From positions 2,934,001-2,998,000 of the forward strand of contig JAJTWR010000021.1 of NCBI GenBank assembly GCA_021613335.1: a stretch of DNA of 64,000 nucleotides, in the 5' to 3' direction. Position numbers and translations under genes: made by a program. The stretch comes from Whitmania pigra (taxonomy: Eukaryota > Annelida > Clitellata > Hirudinida > Haemopidae). Position 1 is the stretch's first letter. Each line of letters starts with the position of its first letter. Of this stretch, positions 23,645-47,139 are shown piece by piece. Under the pieces are notes generated by a model. It made no database searches. It had not been told where the DNA came from and saw only the letters and a list, made by a program, of their open reading frames with translations.

Positions 23645-24921
23645 CTAACGACGTCTGTTATTCAACGGGCTTCTCCTATCATCCCTCCTCTGGCGCCTAT
23701 TAAATCAAAAATTAAATTACATACACTTAGACATTACAATGTTAGAATAAACTACAAACCCTCTCCTTTTTGCTGATCCCTTTACAAAAGTCCAGTCAAC
23801 ACCTATTTTTTGACCACATATTTCTGCACCATTTAAGGTATGTATAGCTGCTTCTGCCTCTTTGAAGGTATTATACTCAACAAGAGCATAACCCTTTACA
23901 TATCCAGTTCTGCGATCCATATTTAGATGCAAGTTTTTGATCTCTCCAAACTCTTCAAACTTTTCTCTGACATCATCTTCTTGGGCTTCTTCATTTATGT
24001 TGGTTATAAATACAATCCATCCTTCCACAGCTAAAGTTGGCAAATGAAATGAAATGTAGTTAAATATCTGATTGTTCTAATTATCTAAAATTCAACTAAT
24101 TTCTAAGTCATAAACCAGTTAAATCAAGTTTGACTCAGAATTTGAAACAATTACAAGTATACCAAAAAAAACACAAATGATGTCCCACAACCCAGTAGAC
24201 ATAACAGATTATATTTTTAACTTATTGTTGCTGTTTCAGTAAACTCAGACTCTATTATTTGTTCATTAAAATTACTTACACCTTTGAGGTCCTCCTTCTT
24301 GTTCAAGCTCAGCAGCATCCATTGATTCAAACTGTTCCACATTCATTCTTGTCTCTGAAGTATAACTCATTTATAGATTGTTCACAATAAATAATGTTCA
24401 CATTATTAGCTAATAATTTATATATTCATACCATTTCCAAAGCCTCTGCCTTTTCTTTTCTTTGCACCCTCTTTGAGTCTTTGCACACCTTCTGCAAAAT
24501 TAAATTAAGGTTTTATAAACATATGTATGCAATTTACTTAATCTGGTAATAATGAACTTAGTATCCATTAGAATATACCAATACCAAATAACTATCGTTA
24601 CATGGATGGATTCTACATGATAATGACTAACTTTAAAATATCAAATCATCATGCTAAATATTTACATCGCGCAAAAAGTTATAAAGTCCGAACATTTATG
24701 ATATGTAACAGATAGCCGCCTTTGCATCAAAGTACCAACAGAATAATGGAAATGCTTACTTAATATATGAGGTTCTATATTGTAGCGCATCTGACGCTAG
24801 GTTTTATAAATTATTAATAATATCAAGCATCTTATTCGAGCGCTTAAAAATGTGTCGACTTACTTTCTGCTTCGTCGTCTACCTCAAACTCATCCTCGTG
24901 ATGCAACTCAATTTCAGCCAT
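23645..24921 (-). CDS. RBM8A: RBM8A / Y14, exon-junction-complex RNA-binding protein
   Basis: Five exons on the minus strand, in order: 24921-24864, 24491-24432, 24354-24280, 24030-23760 and 23696-23645 (TAG). All phases agree and sum to 171 residues (human 174). The N-terminus is acidic, followed by [18 protein letters not shown] and the GPQRSVEGW junction diagnostic of Y14. One RRM spans about residues 69-147, with RNP2 WIVFITNI and RNP1 KGYALVEY. The last short exon gives an Arg-rich tail with [11 protein letters not shown]14 pairs with Magoh in the nuclear exon-junction complex, marking spliced mRNAs for export and nonsense-mediated decay. The donor of exon 3 is GTAAGT; using the GT three bases upstream would break the frame. 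Confidence 0.95.
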
Positions 24922-25848
24922 TTTAGTAGAAAAACAAAACAATAGCAAGCAGCCGACGAGCGATAACCGCAGTCCAATATATGACTATAAACTAAGTTAG
25001 CCAATTTTTGTAAAATCTTTGTCCAATTCATCAAGTTATGCTAAGAACATTAATAAAATAACAACAGTAATATTGTTATTAAAAAAATTGATAAATGTAA
25101 ACTTATTACATTATTAAATTATTATTTTTAATCAAAAATGTAAATTAATTAAAGTTTAATATTGAATCAAATTAATTTGTTTCCCTATTGTCAACATAAT
25201 TTAAAAAAAAACGAGGCGAGAACTTGCCAACGGATTGAATTTTGAAACTGTTTAAAAATGAGGAAAAAGTTGGGAGAGTTTGTAAATTTTTAAACAATTT
25301 GATTTAAAAATATGTAAGAGCATTTCTAAAACTTGAAGGTTAACGGATTATTAACGGCAAAAAGGGGGACGGCAAATCTTATGACCGCTCCGGCAAGAAC
25401 AATTGCTACGCCACTGCCTCGACTTAATTGAGGAGTTGACTTTCTCTCGCACAAAATAGAGATGATGATCATCTTCAATAGAACTTTATTTTTATAGAGT
25501 GTATAAATTCAATCTTGATACAATGGCTCCGGCGGCACAACGGCGGCAATACAAGACAAAATAATTTAAAAAACCCAGTTTATTCTTACTAATATCATCA
25601 ACATTTTGCTTTAGTGCACCATTTTATCACTATTCAAAGTCAAATTTTTTTTACGACCTACCCTAATGTAGAGTCAAACTCGTCTATAACGTTTATATCG
25701 CGAAATGGGATTAACTCCATTTGGTCTTTAAAGGGAAAAGGTGTAAAGTTGCAAAATTTACCATATTTTCGCCAGATAAGTACAAAAATCGATTGATTTT
25801 AGAGAACAGCTCGCATTTTGCTACTTACAATTAATATATACTGGGTAA
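24922..25848. other. Upstream of RBM8A, AT-rich, with a truncated hAT-like end
   Basis: The first ~100 bp presumably hold the RBM8A promoter; no TATA box stands out. At about 25390-25418 CAATTGCTACGCCACTG looks like one end of a hAT MITE whose partner I could not locate. Confidence 0.35.
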
Positions 25849-26065
25849 CTACCAGTGATTTTTTGTTCGAGTTAAATGTAGCATCCAAACGAGTATACGA
25901 TATTTGACATCAGGGCGTACCTGATAACTTTTGTTTTTGCCGCCCGGGGCGGACCGCCCATACCGGGCTCCCCTTGATGCGCCATTGCCTCCTCGGGCGG
26001 CAAGTGTCAAGGGGCGGCACTTTGAGGGGGTACGTACACAATAAAAAATAGAAAAAACGACCACC
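25849..26065. repeat. GC-rich MITE-like insertion
   Basis: A block of unusually high GC (GCCGCCCGGGGCGGACCGCC, then CCTCGGGCGGCAAG) in AT-rich surroundings, with CAGGGCGTACCTGATAAC near 25911 resembling a hAT-type terminus. CCAGTG motifs lie at both margins (25851 and 26063). Boundaries are not proven. Confidence 0.4.
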
Positions 26066-26257
26066 AGTGTTTTACTGTGTCCATTGAAGAGTCAGATTTC
26101 AACAAGTTCATGATCTTGCACACAAATACAATCGTACTTCGCCTAGCTGCCCGGTCATCAAACAAGAGGACTTTTAAATGAATTCCAGAAATTCCTATTA
26201 ATTTAAAAAAAATGAAAATCTCACTGTTGATATAAGGAAATTTTTAAAAAGCGTTTG

Positions 26258-26366
26258 AAATGTAGTTTCCAATTATTATAATTTAAAAGTTCGCAATTGA
26301 AAATAAATGTGAATGCCCGCTAACTTCAAAGGCTAGGCTTTTGCCATGGCATAAGTGTCTGCTGAC
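26258..26366. repeat. Right end of the 56166-56525 MITE family
   Basis: GCCCGCTAACTTCAAAGGCT, AGGCTTTTGCCATGGCATAA and GTGTCTGCTGACG match the right terminus of the complete copy at 56.5 kb. Confidence 0.65.
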
Positions 26367-26755
26367 GAAGACAAGTCAATGGAAGATGTTAAGGTGATCC
26401 TTAAAAAAAAAACAAGAAGAGTCAAATAAGTGTCATTGGTGACTAGGAAAAAAAGAGCTTTCGTATACAGTTTTTTGAAGTTCGACATTATTTGCTGATC
26501 CATTGGCTGTAATAGCGGTATGGTGTTAGGAGGCAGAAATTTAATTTTAATAAAGTCATAATCTGAATTGAGGTTTTCTTCAACATTTGGAAAATGGGCA
26601 GGATCATTGTCCATAAGGAGCAAATATTTCAGTGGCAACTCCTTTTCCTCAAGATATGTTTTAACTGCAGGAACAAAAACATCATTCAACCATTCCCTAA
26701 AAATTATTCTTGTGACCCATGCTTTGTTATTGGCTACCCACATTACTAGAAACAT
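26333..26755 (-). pseudogene. pogo/Tigger-type transposase, DDE domain fragment
   Basis: The minus frame contains AWVTRIIFREWLNDVFVPAV, YLLLMDNDPAHFP and IKFLPPNTIPLLQPMDQQIM. These are DDE_1 superfamily motifs of pogo/Tigger/Jerky-type transposases: the second catalytic Asp in LLLMDN.PAH and the conserved LPPNT..LQPMDQ. Both sides are missing (no helix-turn-helix/CENP-B part), and it overlaps the MITE end, so it is a dead fragment. The C-terminal residues after about 26450 look like fused unrelated sequence. Confidence 0.85.
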
Positions 26756-26759
26756 ACTT

Positions 26760-28000
26760 TTAACAACAAACTAAAAATAAAAATACAAAGTTTTTAGCAC
26801 TCAAGGTACGTAACGACTGTACACCGTTAAATCCGCTTGATGATAATATATGATGAAGACATAGAGAAAAAAGAGTTCTTTGCAGAAAGTAATTGAAGTA
26901 ATTTGTGAAAGCTCCAGGAAACAATAAAATCGATGGTCCCTTTCAACTTTTGGGCTTCATATAGAGATACCGCCTTGGGAATTCTGCCATTAATACTGTA
27001 CTTCGTATTTTGCTATTATCTTGCCCCGGGATATTAGTGCTGCAGTAATCACCAGTAGTCTAGAACAGCGAACTTAGGTTTGGAAAAAATTTCTTAGGTT
27101 AGGAAATTTTGCTTTAGATACAGGCAATATTGCCTCTAATTTTTTCAGAGTGAGCGGCATATTTTCATGCCCTAAGCACCTGAATTTTGTTTTAGTATAT
27201 GTCAACACAGATAGCTATGAAATCAGTGTTACTTGAAACTCAATTTTTTTTTATTAAATGTGCCCGTTTAATTAAAAGTGCTATAATATATCTGAAGTAA
27301 ATAAAAAAGTAGTTATTCAATGAAAATATGTCATTTATATAATCTGTTGTCTGTTAGACTCAAATTTTGCGAACAACCAGACCCTCCTGCGCCGCTGCTA
27401 GAGTCACTCTCACGATAAATGAAAACGTCGCTCAGTTTTGCTAATTGTTTTCTGGAAGAAGTCGGCATTTCTATTTCTACTAACTCTGTCAACCATTCTG
27501 GTTTAAACTTCATGCTGCACTTTTTTTCTTAGCGACGTTTAATCCAGTGTTATCAGTAGCTTCGACATATCTATAGTAAACATGCAAATAAACAAAAATC
27601 CGAGGTCAGTCTGTTAAGGCCTAGGCTACTCACTACAAATACTCTGACAGGCTGGGCTGCATGCAGTTTCCGCCTATTTGTCCTATTCAGATCGTTTGAT
27701 ATTTGACAAGATTTTGGCAATAAGTTAAATTCCATCTTTTAATATACGAGAATTTTGCTTAATTCTTAATTCTTAATTCATTCAGCAATTATTTAAAGTG
27801 CCTTTTTATCCTAAGTCCTAGGATGTTAAGACATTATAACGCACCAATGGCACTCAGAGTCAGTCAAATAAAATTAAATGAAATAATAAAGTGAATTCAA
27901 AATAAAACAATTAAAATTAAGAATATTGAAATAAAACACTAGTAGATTAATAAAATATATTATAAAAGTAGTTTAATTTTATTTTAAAAATGAGGCTTTA
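26760..28000. other. Intergenic DNA without recognised gene
   Basis: Contains a minus-strand open frame (27331-27513) starting MKFKPEWLTELVE, which I cannot place. The rest is AT-rich without repeats that I can define. Confidence 0.35.
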
Positions 28001-28017
28001 ATCGAGCTCCAAAGAGC

Positions 28018-28640
28018 TCAGTTTCGAATATGAACGGGGAGAGCATTCCATGTTTTGGTACCACTGACGTAGAAGGAGCTGTCACCAAACTTGACACTGT
28101 GGGACATCGGGACGTGGAACATCGGATGAGATGAAGAAAATTTGTATGATACCCTGTAGGGTATTTTGAGCCAGTGCAAACTCTTAATCACTGGCATGTT
28201 GCTCTCGGAGGCTCTAGATCCAGACAAGCCTTGTCGATGCGTTCTGATAATAGTAGAGCGTCATATTACTGGCATTTGTTTTGCAAGGAGTTGGAGTAAT
28301 AAAGTTTTGTCAGAATGAATTGCACCACCAAGGTAACGAATGTATTATACAGAGTTAATAGCTTTGCTTTTCTGATAACACGAATTGTGATATAACAGCT
28401 TGCAGACACCCTTCTTGCATGTTCATCCATCTTCAAGCCAAAGTCCAAATAGGCCCCAAGATTTCGAACCGTCTCCGATGGAATAACATCAGCTCCATTA
28501 AGATGCAAAGGTATTTCAGGGATAAGATGTTTTTTGACTCAGAACCAAACCATATTGTATCCGTTTTATTAGAGATAAGATGGAGATGTTTAGGAAACGC
28601 CCAAGCAGCAATCTCTCAGAAGCTGTGACCGGACAATTCG
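28018..28640 (-). pseudogene. L2/CR1-like non-LTR retrotransposon, C-terminal ORF2 fragment
   Basis: Minus-strand segments hold ETVRNLGAYLDFGLKMDEHA, TLYNTFVTLVVQFILTKLYYSNSL and, after a frame change, PVIKSLHWLKIPYRVSYK and DSSFYVSGTKTWNALPVHIR. These are the standard C-terminal landmarks of L2/CR1-type ORF2 (VRNLGV.LD, LDYCNSLL, LHWLPI..RI.YK, SVSGPK.WN.LP). The RT catalytic core is absent. Confidence 0.85.
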
Positions 28641-29060
28641 TCGCAAAAACGGACAATTCGTCCAAATGAAATATTACAACTTTAAATTTTAAATTTTAAA
28701 AGATTCATAAACATAACGCAATAATCAGACTAATATAACATGCTTAGAAATAAAGTGGAAGAGTTGATAAAAATGTCATACAAAAGGATATTTAAATATT
28801 TTAAATACATACATTTTAAATATATATATTTTAAAATGGTTTCGTGATTTTTAGATAAAAAATAAATCATCAAACATAAAAAAATAAACTGAAATAATGA
28901 TTAAAATCACATAAAAAACAATGATTTCAAATAAAAATAAAAATCACACAAAAGATTTTATTTCGCGATTTTAAATCATTTGATTTGGCGTCGAAATAAA
29001 CGGACATTTGCAAATTTGTGGTTCATGAATATAAAATTATTGTATATATATATATATATA
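28641..29060. repeat. Partial copy of the 6827-8385 hAT element (inverted)
   Basis: The reverse strand of 28880-28990 reads ATCAAATGATTTAAAATCGC, GAAATAAAATC and GTGATTTTTATTTTTAT, closely matching 6845-6960. No CAGTG terminus is present. A (TA)n tract follows at 29042-29062. Confidence 0.5.
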
Positions 29061-29419
29061 TATTGTATACTTAATATTAATTCTTGACATAACTTTGAAG
29101 AAACATTACAGTAATTATTGATATAATAAAGTACACATTATTCTAATGGTACAACTATTAAACATTTTGTGGTAATAATTATATTGTTATAGTATAAAAA
29201 TGGCACAATGGTGCCTTCATCCGCAAACATGACAAGACGCTACTGTGAAACGTGCGCGTGGAAAAGTTATGCTACAGAGGAGAAGCCGATGATCAGAAAG
29301 ACTAGAGTCCACCTTCTCAACAACAACGCAACGTTAGAATAAATTCAAAACTTGTCAATGATTCTAACAGAGCTTTTGCTCTGTATCGGACATCATTATT
29401 GAATTAGATGTAGAAATAT

Positions 29420-30930
29420 CATGAAATGTTTGGGGCATGTCAATGTACAAAAACTCGATAACTTGTTTTTCTTGATTGGAAGGTTTGATAAAGAAATTTC
29501 CAAATATTTTATTAGGAGCTCTGTCTTTTGCCCACCAACGGATTTCATCAATTATGCAGGGACGTACCGAAGGCAAAATAGTGGGGGGCATAATGGACAG
29601 TTTTTCCCAACTCAAAAAAATGTTTTCTTAATATTTTGTCAATATTTATTGCTCGCTAATAACAACCATTATGACCAACTCAAAACTTTGATAAAATTTA
29701 ACAGACAAGAGTCATGGTACATTAAAATATGTGTGCAATGTCTCCCAAATATTAAACAAAATCTATCTTTTACACAAAAATACAACTTCTTCACTAGTAG
29801 TAAGAAAATCTTCACTAGTGCTTGTATCCGCTTGTAAAATGGTCAACCAACTCAGATACTTTCTGTTGAGTTCCTTTAAACTCTCCCGACATTGAAGCAG
29901 CAAAATCATACGATTGAAAAGATTGTCAGTATCAACGGCATTGCGTTGCAAGCAACTGACTATACTCTTTCGTATTTCAGCGCCAGTCTTGTCAGTAATT
30001 TCGGTTATTTGCAAGAGTCTTTCATTTGCAATTCCTTCCTGATTGACGAAACGGATTACAATAGTCAACATGTCTTTCCTCGAACTACCTGGTGTTGGAT
30101 ACGCCGTCACAATGTAGAACTGATTGTCAGAAATTTCTTTAATGATTTTACTTTTGAGCGTGTTCGCAATTAATTGAACAACATTTTGCGATCTATGCCT
30201 CAGATATGAAACATGATAAGGTCTCAGCTTAACGTCCTCAAACCACCTTTTAAACAAGGATTATAACGAGCCATAAGATGTACTATTTACTGATAATTAC
30301 TGCGGAATTGTAATAACAACTTGTTGATTAGACTTATTAAACTATAATATTTGTTATTACTACTAATAAAGCGCTTATTATAACACGTATAAAAAACTCA
30401 AACTTTCAAATAACCGTCAACAAATGAAAGTAAACAAAATCACCAAGACAACGAAATATCCAACCAATGGCGAATTTAATTTAATACCAAGAGAGATGGG
30501 CGTCTGCTGACATTATTTCATTTTAAATATTTGTTGTAACTTTAAATCCTAAACCTTGTAGGAATTATTATAATATGCATTTAAATTTTGAATCCTAATT
30601 TTCCCAACTTATTTCAGTCTGTTCCAAGTGGGGGGAACATTGAATCGTAAATATGATTCCCGAAAACTGCACATGTGTTTAAAACCCCAAACAAAGTAAC
30701 AACTTCAACCGCTTCTTTAGTGACGTCACCCATTATCAAATTTAATACATGGGCATAACACCACACATGAAACTTGCCCCAGAGAAACTGTATTTAACCA
30801 GGCATTGAATCCATTGTATTGACCTTGCATATTAGACGCACCGTCGGTGGACTTTTTAAAGAAGCCACAAACCAAATCACACATTTCTTTTCCAGTCGTT
30901 GATGTGCAATTGACTATAGCTATTACACGT
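29420..30930 (-). pseudogene. Decayed hAT-family (DUF4371/ZMYM1-like) transposase
   Basis: The minus frame 30257-29763 has RHRSQNVVQLIANTLKSKII, EISDNQFYIVTAYPTPGSSR, MLTIVIRFVN and TGAEIRKSIVSCLQRN; higher up at about 30930-30700 TSTTGKEMCDLVCGFFKKST and DGASNMQGQYNGFNAWL. The order INDNQFYSI..DE..D.......VVR, then D....GQ.YDGA.NM.G..NG......, matches the DUF4371 part of hAT-like ZMYM1 transposase genes. Its parts are out of normal order and separated by non-coding DNA, so it is rearranged and inactive. The C-terminal dimerisation region is not found. Confidence 0.7.
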
Positions 30931-31149
30931 TCGTGTAAAAAAAAATATTTTATTAAAAAATAATATAATTTTGCGTTAAAATTAATATGTTATAACCATT
31001 GACATCGGAAGCTTATTATATAAACATATTTAGACTCCTTATGTAATGATTTTGCTGTTTCAGTTTGGTTATTCTTAATACAAACTACTATTTGAAGCCA
31101 TCATATAATCAACGGTAATTTCAGTTAAAACTAAAAATATAACTTTCTT

Positions 31150-31318
31150 TTGGCATTTGGCGGCCACCGGCCCAGCGGGAAATTCTCGGTGTCCCGGCGG
31201 CCCAGTCCTAGCCTGGCGCTTAGGAATATTAATAAGCCCCGATTGTAGTTCGTTCGGGTCGGAAATACGCAACCGGGCTCGATGTTGCTTAACTCCAGGG
31301 GTTGGTCACCAGGTGCGA
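31150..31318 (-). repeat. 5S-rRNA-like sequence joined to a GC-rich block (possible 5S-derived SINE or pseudogene)
   Basis: The reverse strand of 31271-31294 is identical over 24 bases to the conserved 5S rRNA interior that starts AGTTAAGCAACATCGAGCCC, i.e. the box A region of the 5S internal promoter. Upstream on that strand GGTGACCAACCCC partly matches, but downstream the sequence departs from 5S after CCCGGTT. It is followed by a GC-rich unit (GGGCCGCCGGGACACCGAGA, then TTTCCCGCTGGGCCGGTGGC) unlike the surrounding DNA. It is not an intact 5S gene: the ends, the intermediate element and box C are missing. Confidence 0.6.
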
Positions 31319-31349
31319 AAAATGTGACGTCACCCTTGAAAACTTTCAC

Positions 31350-32403
31350 TATACGTTAGACACTGATAATTACAATCTGGCAAGCAAAAAACAAGGTGCC
31401 ACATATTATAGATTATAGATTATATTTGGGATTATAGAAGAAGTTATGGTCAATAACGGTATAATGTTATATTGTATGTTAAACTGAACTGTTAAACCTA
31501 ACAGTTAAAATGTGTTGAAATTGAGCAGATACATTCGAGTAGCAAAATTAATGTTGATAAAGTTATTTTTTAGCAAGTTAAAAACCTCGGAAGTCACAAG
31601 GCTGATAATCCAGGAGAAGAATCTCAAAATTTGGAAGTGCCTTCTCTCTTGCCAGTCTTTAGTCTGAACAAAAATGGGCAGGAAATGCTTAATAACTAAG
31701 TATATTGCATTGTCATGTTTCTGACATCCAAAAACTGGAAAAAGCTCTGAAAAAAGAGTGGTATTATTAAAATGAAGATTTTTGCTGGCGTGTGATGGTT
31801 GCTGGTTTTAATGACTTGAGCATTTTAGTGTTTTTTGTTATATCACAAAACGTTTCTGTTAACATTCAGAAAAAATTACGAAACGTGGTAACAACATATA
31901 AGTTATACCATTCCTTTCGCCAATAGAAAAAAAAGCCCTTTATGTGCAACTTTTCGGGGCGCTGGCAAGAGTTTTAATAAGTTGTGAAATAAAATAAAGG
32001 TGGAAGTTAAATAGATGGAGTCAGTCAAATAACTTTTATGTTTGCAGGTCACTAGGTCCAGTAGGAATCCATTTTGCGGTGAAGTCACTCAAGCCGTTGA
32101 AATGCGTCTTAAGTGATTCATTTGATTCGTATGCGGAAATAAAATTGTCAATTTGTGAAAAAATAAATTTTGTATTTATAGAATTTTATTTTTTATTTTT
32201 TTTTAAAGTTTCTAATCTTATCGGAATTCCGACAATTTGAGTTTAGGTATACCGCAGAAATCACTTAGAAGCGTCCTTAGCAATGTTTGCTTACTCTAGA
32301 TCAAAATATTTTCAGTGACATGGTGATATAAGCAATTGTGCAGGGAGCATTTATAGCGCTGATTGTTGAGTCAAATTTAAAACCAGTTTTTTTTTGATGT
32401 AAA
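31350..32403. other. Upstream region of the NEK1-like gene
   Basis: No gene or named repeat recognised; AT-rich. The kinase start codon at 32404 is preceded by a T-rich run. Confidence 0.35.
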
Positions 32404-43984
<11,581 letters not shown>

Positions 43985-44836
43985 TACTTTAGACTCCCCA
44001 AGAAACTCTGAGGAACCTATCATCATCATCATTATCGTTATCGTCACAATTGTTTATTACGACAACTTGCTTATCTTGTTATGGCAACAACATTTGTACA
44101 AAATTTCTTCGAAATTATTGCAATGTCTTGTCATTTCTGTTGTTCTTGTTGTTGCTATTATTTTTATCATCGTCGTCGTCATTACCATCATTTTCTTAAA
44201 TTATTACCTGGAATCGTTTTATTGGAAATTTTTATGCAGACTAATTCATAGATTTATTTACCCAAGTTCAAAAGTTTTGTTTGCCTTATGTCGTATGTGT
44301 GTGCAACGAGTCGTGCTTTGTTGCCAGGGTTTAAAAGACATTTAAGAACTCAAGAAAAAAATGTTTGAACCCTGTTTACCGAAGTGTTTTAGAAGTATTC
44401 TAATTATAGGTCAGCATCATCCGATGTTGTCTTGAGTGGACACAAAAGGCGAAAGTAAATTCAGTTTGAATTCTCTTTTCAAATGCGTGTGACGTTCGAA
44501 AAAAACAAAAACGCAACAATTAGATGAAACAGTAAAAAGTATACGCTTTAAACTGCCAACAATTTTGAACTGCTACTGTGGCGTTAATTATATAACTATA
44601 GAAAACTATGCAGAACCTGAAACGCCATGAGTTCCCCGAGGAGAAGCAGACGACATTTTTCTATCGATAAAAATCTACTCACCCGCTGATTGGCAGGAAG
44701 ATTGATTAAACTGATTACTAATTTGTGAACACTTGAATTCGCATGATATCATATTACTGGTTGATCGATTGAACACTTAGATTGAATGAATTGAACCTTC
44801 AGATTGATTGACTGAGCTTGAGCTGGACTAATCACA
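43985..44836. other. Intergenic region between NEK1-like and acidic-protein gene
   Basis: Contains the NEK1-like 3' UTR and the promoter of the next gene. The open plus frame 43839-44345 overlaps the last NEK1 intron and exon in another frame and is rich in ATC repeat; I do not call it. GATTGA/GATTGATTGA short repeats lie at 44700-44815. Confidence 0.35.
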
Positions 44837-45921
44837 ATGCAGGACGTGGGGGCTGACAACTCTGATCAGAGTGACTCATCGACAAGCAGGGTCGATTTGG
44901 ACATCTTGCACCAAAAGGACCGCATAATCGACTTCATAGGCGAGTATTCGTTTCAACGCGTCGTGTAACTATGTAACCAATCTTGCGTGTATTACCTTAT
45001 TTTTATTCTTATTTTACTTTGTCCATCATCATCATCGCCATCGTCAGCGTCATCTTCGTCGTCGTCATCATCATCGTCATCGTCATCATCATCATCATCA
45101 TAAAAATATATAAATTGAAATAAATAAAAGTTTAAAAAAATCACGTATAAAAATATCAATTATAAAACACATATACCAATATGAATTATAAAAAACATGT
45201 AAAAATGAGACATCACTACTTTTCTTCAGATTTCATGGACAAGAGAGCGGAAGATACGAAGGACCAAGTACTCAAGAGGAAAGCCATCGAATATTGGAAC
45301 TGGGACGAACCAATCATAGAAGAACTCACCATACCTGACAGGTGGAAGAGCGATACCTGTAGTACATTATTGTGGAATTAAAAATGAATGCCCAATCTAG
45401 TAAGCAAGCGCTGCAGTATATGTGTGCGAAACGAATTTTTTGAGTGAGCGCCTGAACGAACGCATGATCAGATAACCTACTGGTTGATTGAACGATTGAC
45501 TCAACCAATCAATCCGTCAACCGCTTACCAAATTTGCGCCAGGAAAGTGAAACCTATCGTAATCTACGGAGACAAGAACATCTGGGGCAGTCCCTCTTTC
45601 TGGGATAAAAAACGAATGGCAGAGATAATCGAGGAGGCTGGTGAGGAGGAAGACGACGAAGATGTGTCGTACGGGGACAATTCCTATAGCCCCCTCCAAA
45701 AGTACCTCCACGAGATGGAAAGGGTCGACATGGGCAAGATAGAAAAGAAACTCCTCGAGGAAGAACCATCAGCTCTCGAGGTCGCAGCTGCAGAAGAAGA
45801 GGAGGAAGACGTCGACGAAGAGGAAGAGGAAGATGAAGAAGAAGAAGACGAAGAGATGTTCGTCGACGATTACGTCTACTGTTACAAGAGCTGCGTAGCA
45901 TCCCCTGACGGTGAGTTTAAC

Positions 45922-45959
<38 letters not shown>

Positions 45960-46473
45960 CATTCATTCATTCATTCACTCAATCGATCTCGAAGCAGATC
46001 TCACCGATCAGCGCTCCTTTTCCAGGCTACGTCTCAAATTCCGCCTTCCGGAAAAATTGTTTCCATCCCGATCAAGAACGAATGACTCTGGAAATGCAGC
46101 TCAAGAAAAAGTTCACCTATTACATCAAAGTAAAGCCTTACGTAGAAATTTGTATGCAAAAATTTTGTTTATAAATCATCTATCTCTAGCTTTAATCGAT
46201 CAACTACCACAAGTACAACAAACTATTTATATTTTAACCTGAACATCCCCGCAGAACAAATTAATTCGTCTTGACATAACATGTAGGCAACCTAACTTGC
46301 ATAATACAATCTCCGGCAGCAAAAGAACTCTACTGCCAGCACCACCTCCCAGCGCCAGTCGAGAAGCCTCAAGGCGAGCACCCACACTCCCCAGGCCCCT
46401 ACTGAGGGTGAAGGGGGAGCCAGCAGATTTTCGCCCCCTCAACTTTGAATCCTTTGACCCGATGGAGGGTTAA
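44837..46473 (+). CDS. Unrecognised acidic protein, 305 residues, five exons
   Basis: Exons: 44837-44939, 45230-45341, 45543-45910, 46026-46141 and 46255-46473 (TAA). Phases join throughout (918 nt). Exon 1 ends before GCGAGT, so intron 1 would be GC-AG; the others are GT-AG. The protein has a Ser/Asp-rich start, the segment YWNWDEPIIEELTIPDR, then KPIVIYGDKNIWGSPSFWDK, a 45-residue Glu/Asp stretch (EEEEEDVDEEEEEDEEEEDE), YVYCYKSC, a Lys-rich segment and a Pro/Arg-rich tail (LPAPPPSASREASRRAPTLP) ending NFESFDPMEG. There is no signal peptide or membrane helix. I do not recognise the family. If intron 4 were retained, translation would end at 46172-46174 instead. It converges on IDH3B. Confidence 0.7.
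45023..45101. repeat. (ATC)n trinucleotide tract in intron 1 of the acidic-protein gene
   Basis: Interrupted CATCATCGTC repeat. Confidence 0.85.
45927..45982. repeat. (AATC)n then (ATTC)n tetranucleotide tract
   Basis: About seven AATC units followed directly by about six ATTC units, in intron 3 of the acidic-protein gene. Confidence 0.9.
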
Positions 46474-47139
46474 TGAAATCAACCGTTAAAAACAGATCTC
46501 ACGTTTTATTGTAAGCCCTCCAAAAGTTACGCATTCTCTAACTTACAGAAACTGTTAACTGGTCAAGCGCTGATTGAACTACGTGACCTTTTAAGAGGTC
46601 ATTTCGATTGACCCAAGAAGCTATGCTTATGATGTCAGGTAACTGTCATCATATTTAAGGTTTATTGGCAATTACCAATAATAACCGTTAATTAAATTAA
46701 CCATACAAAACTAATTAATTTATCGAAGATAATTTATGAATAAATAATAAAAGCATAGTTGTCATCCATGTGATCACGCAGTACAAGATGCCAGAGCACA
46801 ATTGGAAATAAATAATTATTATTACTGCAGGCAGTCATCGGAGTGTGGCAGTCTTTCTGAGCACTGATTTTTATCGTAATAACATCAAATTTAGAATACA
46901 TTTCCACCATCAAAGAGCAGCCAATCTACACCAAAATTACATGAGGAGAGAATGGGGTTATTATTTTCATAAAACACACAAAAATTCATAGAATACACAA
47001 AAACTGAAGCTGACAAAAGTTTGAGAAAAACATGTTGCGCAACACTGAGAGAGCTAGAAGCTATTCTATCATGAAGAATTAGTCATAAATATTCATGAAG
47101 AGGTGGAGACTCTGAGGAAAGGGGATAGGTAGTGGTGGT
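46474..47139. other. Convergent 3' region of the acidic-protein gene and IDH3B
   Basis: Both genes end into this 666-bp AT-rich stretch. No third gene or defined repeat is visible. Confidence 0.5.

Noticed and set aside
31131..31349. Minus-strand frames with GPPGHREFPAGPVAA-like sequence as a gene
   Set aside because: They overlap the 5S-rRNA-like and GC-rich repeat; the open frames are short and explained by the repeat's base composition.
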